A DNA stretch of 9,164 nt from positions 1-9,164 of the forward strand of contig JAGLDT010000151.1 of assembly GCA_023145485.1 (NCBI GenBank), in the 5' to 3' direction. Positions within the stretch are counted from its first letter, which is position 1; each line of letters starts with the position of its first letter. The DNA comes from Cocleimonas sp. GTDB taxonomy: Bacteria; Pseudomonadota; Gammaproteobacteria; Thiotrichales; Thiotrichaceae. Below the pieces are notes generated by a model, which made no database searches, was not told the origin of the DNA, and saw only the letters and a list, made by a program, of their open reading frames with translations. This document shows, piece by piece, positions 5,455-9,164 of this stretch. The translations under genes were made by a program, and so were the position numbers.

Positions 5455-7448
5455 GTGGTTTTCGACATATCAATCTGGTCAGAACAAAAAATGATATTAT
5501 TTGGTTAACCATCGATTCGCAAGAGAGTGACCATAACTCGCTAACAATCAGCTTGTTAAAAGAAATGATAGAGGTCATTACAGGTCTGCACGGTAAAGGG
5601 TTTAAAGGGCTGGTGATCTCTTCTGCTAAACCAAATGACTTTATTGCAGGGACTGATTTAGATACGTTGCTTAAACTTACCTCCGAACAAAAAGCAGAAA
5701 TTTATACGGGGTTAGGAAACCAACTCTGTCGCCACTTGAATAATCTTGACTGTATTAGCATTGCCTTAATCAATGGACACTGCTGCAATAGTGGTTTAGA
5801 AATTGCATTAAGTTGTAATTACCGTATTGCGACTGACAATCCCAATATTAAACTGTCCTATAGTGACATTCAACAAGGGCACTACTCAGGCTTCGGTAGT
5901 ATTACCCGCCTAATAGAATGCAAAGGATTATCAAGTAGCTTAGATATTCTTAGCCATGGTCGTTATTCCAGCGCAGAATTCCTCTCTATCGGGCTAATTG
6001 ATTATATTGTTACCGCTCATAAAACCCATCAGGCATCAGAATACTTGATCGCACAAGCCAACGAAAAACCAACCAAGCAACCTTTTTTTCGTTTTGGCAT
6101 AAAAGCGTTATTTAATAAGTTATTACCGCATAAGCTACAAGCGTCTTTGATGTCCAATCAATACAAAAAAAGCGCACTCAATAGTTGCAGAATAACAGCC
6201 ATCAACAGCATCATTGAAACATGGAAACTATTCCATATTAGCCCTGATGCAAATCATAATGAAGCCATCATCGCCGCAAAACTATTAGCCTCTGATGCTG
6301 TAAAAAATCATCTAAAACTACAAAAACAGTATTATAAATTGGGTCAAGGTATTATTCCTATCAAGCCCTTATCAAAGCGTATTCATATTGTCGGCTGTGG
6401 GGTAATGGGATGTTATATTGCTCGTCTTTGTGCAGAAAATAATTTGCAGGTGAGTATTTATGATAGCCGTCACGCCGCCTTAGAACAGTTACAGCCTGAT
6501 CTTTATGAAATACTTAAAGACCGCTACAACCAACATCAGCAACAAGCAATTGTCGATAAAATTATTATTGATATTGATAATACAGGCATCAGACATGCCG
6601 ATATTATCATCGAAGCTACCTCAGAAGATAAACACGCGAAAGCCTCTTTACTGCATGATATTGACAAAAAGGTAAAAAAAGACGCTTATATTTTGACGAC
6701 TACAGCGAGTTTACCCTTAGAAAAAATATCAAAAGGAATGAGAAGACCACAGCGGTTGGCTTCTTTTAACCCTTATCATCCTTTATTTAAGAGTAAGGTA
6801 GTCGAAATCAGTATCAATGATAAAGGCAAAAACCTCATTGAAGCGATTAAATCATTTGCCGTCACCTTGCAACTTAAACCTATTGAAGTAAAAAGTAATT
6901 CTGGCTATCTTGGTACACGTCTATTAATGACTTATTTGACGGAATCCATGCTAATTCACCAGTCTGGTATTAGTTTGTATGCTATCGATAAACTCACTGA
7001 GGACATGGGAATGAATCACGCCCCTTTTGACCTCATTGATACAATGGGTATCAATGAATGCTTACACGTGATTGAAACCCTTGCAGATCAGTTGGATTAT
7101 GACGTTCCTAGTATCTTGATGCAAAAAAATCAGCTGGGATTAAAAGGAAAAGATTCAGGCGCAGGCTTTTATCGCTATAAAAAAGGCAAGAAACAATACC
7201 CTATACTGGATAAAACACTCAACTCTCCCTCATGGAAAACAAAACGTCAAGACGTTGAAAAACGACTTATTGAAAAAATAATAAATGAAGCACGAAGTTG
7301 TTTGCAAAAAGAAATTGTTAATGACCCAGAAATAATCGACCTCATTGCGATTGTTATCATTGGATTTAGTGTTGAAAAAGGTGGTCCTTTAGCCTATTTG
7401 CAACAATTACAATCATTACCGACACAAAAAAAATTACCTCAAGAATAA
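5451..7448 (+). CDS. FadJ/FadB-like multifunctional protein with altered catalytic residues
   Basis: 665 residues, somewhat shorter than FadB/FadJ (about 715-730), with the same order: crotonase (enoyl-CoA hydratase) domain about 5-190, linker to 305, NAD-binding 3-hydroxyacyl-CoA dehydrogenase domain 308-480, and two C-terminal dehydrogenase repeats 483-580 and 600-655. Crotonase marks: FIAGTDL (64-70) and NSGLE (113-117, usually GGGxE), so the first catalytic Glu is kept as Glu117. The second Glu becomes Asp139 (or Tyr137, depending on where a two-residue gap is placed). The Rossmann motif GCGVMG (315-320) with Asp338 is intact. The dehydrogenase site is not: HFFNP reads ASFNP, so the catalytic His is Ala437. 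TNTSSL reads TTTASL (416-421), and the PGFxxNR Asn is Thr489. Glu452 of the His-Glu pair remains after a three-residue insertion. The C-terminal GLKGKDSGAGFYRYKKG and GFSVEKGGPLAYL are typical. It overlaps the thiolase-like gene and probably forms a complex with it. NAD binding is plausible, normal dehydrogenase activity unlikely. Confidence 0.87.
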   Translation: MSGFRHINLVRTKNDIIWLTIDSQESDHNSLTISLLKEMIEVITGLHGKGFKGLVISSAKPNDFIAGTDLDTLLKLTSEQKAEIYTGLGNQLCRHLNNLDCISIALINGHCCNSGLEIALSCNYRIATDNPNIKLSYSDIQQGHYSGFGSITRLIECKGLSSSLDILSHGRYSSAEFLSIGLIDYIVTAHKTHQASEYLIAQANEKPTKQPFFRFGIKALFNKLLPHKLQASLMSNQYKKSALNSCRITAINSIIETWKLFHISPDANHNEAIIAAKLLASDAVKNHLKLQKQYYKLGQGIIPIKPLSKRIHIVGCGVMGCYIARLCAENNLQVSIYDSRHAALEQLQPDLYEILKDRYNQHQQQAIVDKIIIDIDNTGIRHADIIIEATSEDKHAKASLLHDIDKKVKKDAYILTTTASLPLEKISKGMRRPQRLASFNPYHPLFKSKVVEISINDKGKNLIEAIKSFAVTLQLKPIEVKSNSGYLGTRLLMTYLTESMLIHQSGISLYAIDKLTEDMGMNHAPFDLIDTMGINECLHVIETLADQLDYDVPSILMQKNQLGLKGKDSGAGFYRYKKGKKQYPILDKTLNSPSWKTKRQDVEKRLIEKIINEARSCLQKEIVNDPEIIDLIAIVIIGFSVEKGGPLAYLQQLQSLPTQKKLPQE

Positions 7449-7546
7449 TAACTAACTATTTGCAGATTATAAATTTAAGATCGGACAATCAACAACTGCG
7501 AGCTTACCGACTCATATAACATCAATAAAACCTCTTCTCAAAAATA

Positions 7547-9164
7547 ATGGATAATAAAAACTATATGTCGAATACATCATCTTTTACGTTAATTCGCACC
7601 AAAAAAATTGACACACTCAACCTCACCTTTGAGGAATACCAGCATAAAGTAACAGGCACAACCCATATTCATCTCAATTCTAAAGATGATAATAATGTCT
7701 TTTTTGTCGCTTTTTTGACCGTGCCACAAGATTCAACAGGGGTCGCTCATATTCTGGAACACACCTCACTGTGTGGCAGTGCGCGTTTTCCTGTGCGTGA
7801 CCCTTTCTTTATGATGTTGCGTCGTTCGTTAAATACCTTTATGAATGCCTTTACTTCAACCGACTGGACGGCTTACCCGTTTGCAACGCAGAATCGTAAA
7901 GACTTTGATAATTTGCTACAAATCTATTTAGATGCGACCTTTTTCCCGAATCTTGACTATCTCGATTTTCGTCAAGAAGGTTGGCGAGTTGAGTTTGAAG
8001 AAGCTGATAACCCAGACAGTGATTTAGTCTACAAAGGCGTTGTCTTCAATGAAATGAAAGGCTCCATGAGTTCACCTGTGCGTCGCGTCTGGCAAACCCT
8101 ACAATCAGCACTTTATCCAACTACAACCTATCATTTTAATAGTGGTGGCGAACCCGTTAATATTCCTGATTTAAGCCATGAAGAATTAGTCGCCTTCCAT
8201 AAGCGTCATTATCATCCCTCCAATGCCATTATTTTAACCGCTGGCGATATTCCTGCTAGCGAGCATCAGCAACGCATTGATGAATTAGCCTTATCTAAAT
8301 TTGAGAAAGAAGATATTGATCTTAGCATTGCCAAGGTTGAACGCTATACCCAACCTCAACAGATTGAAGACACCTATGCATTAGAAGGCGAGGACGATCT
8401 AAGCAATAAAACCCATATCGTTATTGGCTGGCTCCTTGGTGAAAGTGCCAATCTTAAAGAGAGTCTGGAAGCAGGCTTGCTTTCAGCTATGTTATTAAAT
8501 AACAGCGCCTCTCCAATGCTAAAAGCATTAGAAACCAGCTCGCTAGGCACATCGCCTTCACCGCTTTGTGGTTATGATAGCGATATGAAAGAAGGCTGTT
8601 TTGCCTGTGGTCTAGAAGGATCAGAAGCAGAGAAGGCAGATGCTGTTGAAGCATTGATTATCGGTGTGTTAGACGATATTGTTGAAAATGGCGTTCCTAA
8701 AGAACAATTAGAATCCATTTTACATCAAATTGAATTATCCCAACGTGAAGTCGGCGGTAGTCATTACCCCTACGGCTTGCAATTAGTGATGAAGGCTCTC
8801 ACCCCTGCCCTTTATGATGCTGATCCTATTAAAGTATTGGACTTAGATGCCGCTATTAAGCAACTGTATAAAGACATTCAAGATCCAGACTATATTAAGG
8901 AAATTACTCAGCGCTTATTACTCGATAATCCACATCGTGTACGCTTAGTGATGACCCCTGATAGTGACAAAAATCAACAAGAAGCCAGTGCAGAAACAGA
9001 ACGGTTAGCAACCATCAAAGCAGCAATGAGTGATGATGAAAAACAAGCAACGGTTCAGTTAGCAGCTGATTTAAAAGCACGTCAAGAGCAACTTGATGAT
9101 CCAGAAATTCTACCTAAAGTAGGATTAGAGGATGTAAAACCAGAGATTAAAGAAGTAGTAGGAA
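7547..9164 (+). CDS. M16C zinc metallopeptidase, presequence protease (PreP)-like, partial
   Basis: The first 539 residues are visible and the frame is open at the right edge; PreP-type enzymes are about 970 residues. These proteases enclose and degrade unfolded peptides in a chamber of two halves. The inverted zinc motif HxxEH is at 68-72 (HILEH; His68, His72, catalytic Glu71), and the distal zinc ligand is Glu169 in VVFNEMKGSMSSP, so the active-site half is complete and looks functional. Typical of M16C rather than pitrilysin or processing peptidase are VPQDSTGVAHILEH, CGSARFPVRDPFFMML, the SLNTFMNAF-to-TAYPF stretch and YHFNSGG. No signal peptide is apparent, so it is probably cytoplasmic. 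The start is ATG 7547 (MDNKNYM); Met7 at 7565 is possible, as neither has a good ribosome binding site. The 98-bp gap after the FadJ-like gene shows no clear promoter or terminator. Confidence 0.93.
   Translation, partial: MDNKNYMSNTSSFTLIRTKKIDTLNLTFEEYQHKVTGTTHIHLNSKDDNNVFFVAFLTVPQDSTGVAHILEHTSLCGSARFPVRDPFFMMLRRSLNTFMNAFTSTDWTAYPFATQNRKDFDNLLQIYLDATFFPNLDYLDFRQEGWRVEFEEADNPDSDLVYKGVVFNEMKGSMSSPVRRVWQTLQSALYPTTTYHFNSGGEPVNIPDLSHEELVAFHKRHYHPSNAIILTAGDIPASEHQQRIDELALSKFEKEDIDLSIAKVERYTQPQQIEDTYALEGEDDLSNKTHIVIGWLLGESANLKESLEAGLLSAMLLNNSASPMLKALETSSLGTSPSPLCGYDSDMKEGCFACGLEGSEAEKADAVEALIIGVLDDIVENGVPKEQLESILHQIELSQREVGGSHYPYGLQLVMKALTPALYDADPIKVLDLDAAIKQLYKDIQDPDYIKEITQRLLLDNPHRVRLVMTPDSDKNQQEASAETERLATIKAAMSDDEKQATVQLAADLKARQEQLDDPEILPKVGLEDVKPEIKEVVG

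Noticed and set aside
5315..5578. 87-codon minus-strand ORF across the thiolase/FadJ-like junction
   Set aside because: Antisense to two well-supported, overlapping genes; no recognisable product.
4207..7448. Thiolase/FadJ-like pair as pseudogenes
   Set aside because: No frameshift or internal stop over 3.2 kb, good internal ribosome binding site and preserved domain architecture; the substitutions are confined mainly to catalytic motifs.

Overview
The window is AT-rich bacterial DNA with compact genes. The protein families (RsmD, a FadI/FadJ-type gene pair, an M16C metallopeptidase) and the signal peptide point to a Gram-negative proteobacterium, most likely a gammaproteobacterium. That placement is inference; no rRNA or other marker is present, and I cannot name a genus.

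Layout. The left edge (1-525, minus strand) holds rsmD, a 16S rRNA guanine-N2 methyltransferase, cut by the window. A 259-bp divergent spacer follows, with a CACAGAG-type inverted repeat and a likely promoter. Next (785-1477, plus) is a glutathione-S-transferase-fold protein resembling prostaglandin E synthase 2. A 423-bp non-coding stretch (1478-1900) is mostly occupied by a 244-bp element with 32-bp terminal inverted repeats and two internal hairpins; it looks like a miniature transposable element. It ends 20 bp before a gene for a secreted 384-residue protein (1901-3055), whose C-terminal half looks like an L,D-transpeptidase (YkuD) domain without its catalytic His/Cys motif. After another inverted repeat comes a 297-residue protein with two membrane helices and a long Gln-rich coiled coil (3222-4115), of unknown function.

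The right half holds the most interesting part: a thiolase-like gene (4207-5454) and a FadJ/FadB-like gene (5451-7448), overlapping by ATGA exactly as in a fadI-fadJ operon. Both proteins keep the architecture of the beta-oxidation trifunctional complex, but most catalytic positions are changed. In the thiolase, the active-site His is Ser, the acid/base Cys is Arg and the His/Asn of the HEAF/NEAF motif is Asp. In the dehydrogenase domain, the catalytic His is Ala and the Asn of PGFxxNR is Thr, while the NAD-binding glycines remain. The genes are long, open and translationally coupled, so they look like a maintained but catalytically altered pair rather than decaying pseudogenes. A 19-codon leader ORF with a good ribosome binding site overlaps the thiolase start by ATGA as well.

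The window closes with the first 539 residues of an M16C (PreP-like) zinc metallopeptidase. Apart from rsmD, every gene is on the plus strand. Only the thiolase and FadJ-like genes can be called an operon with confidence.
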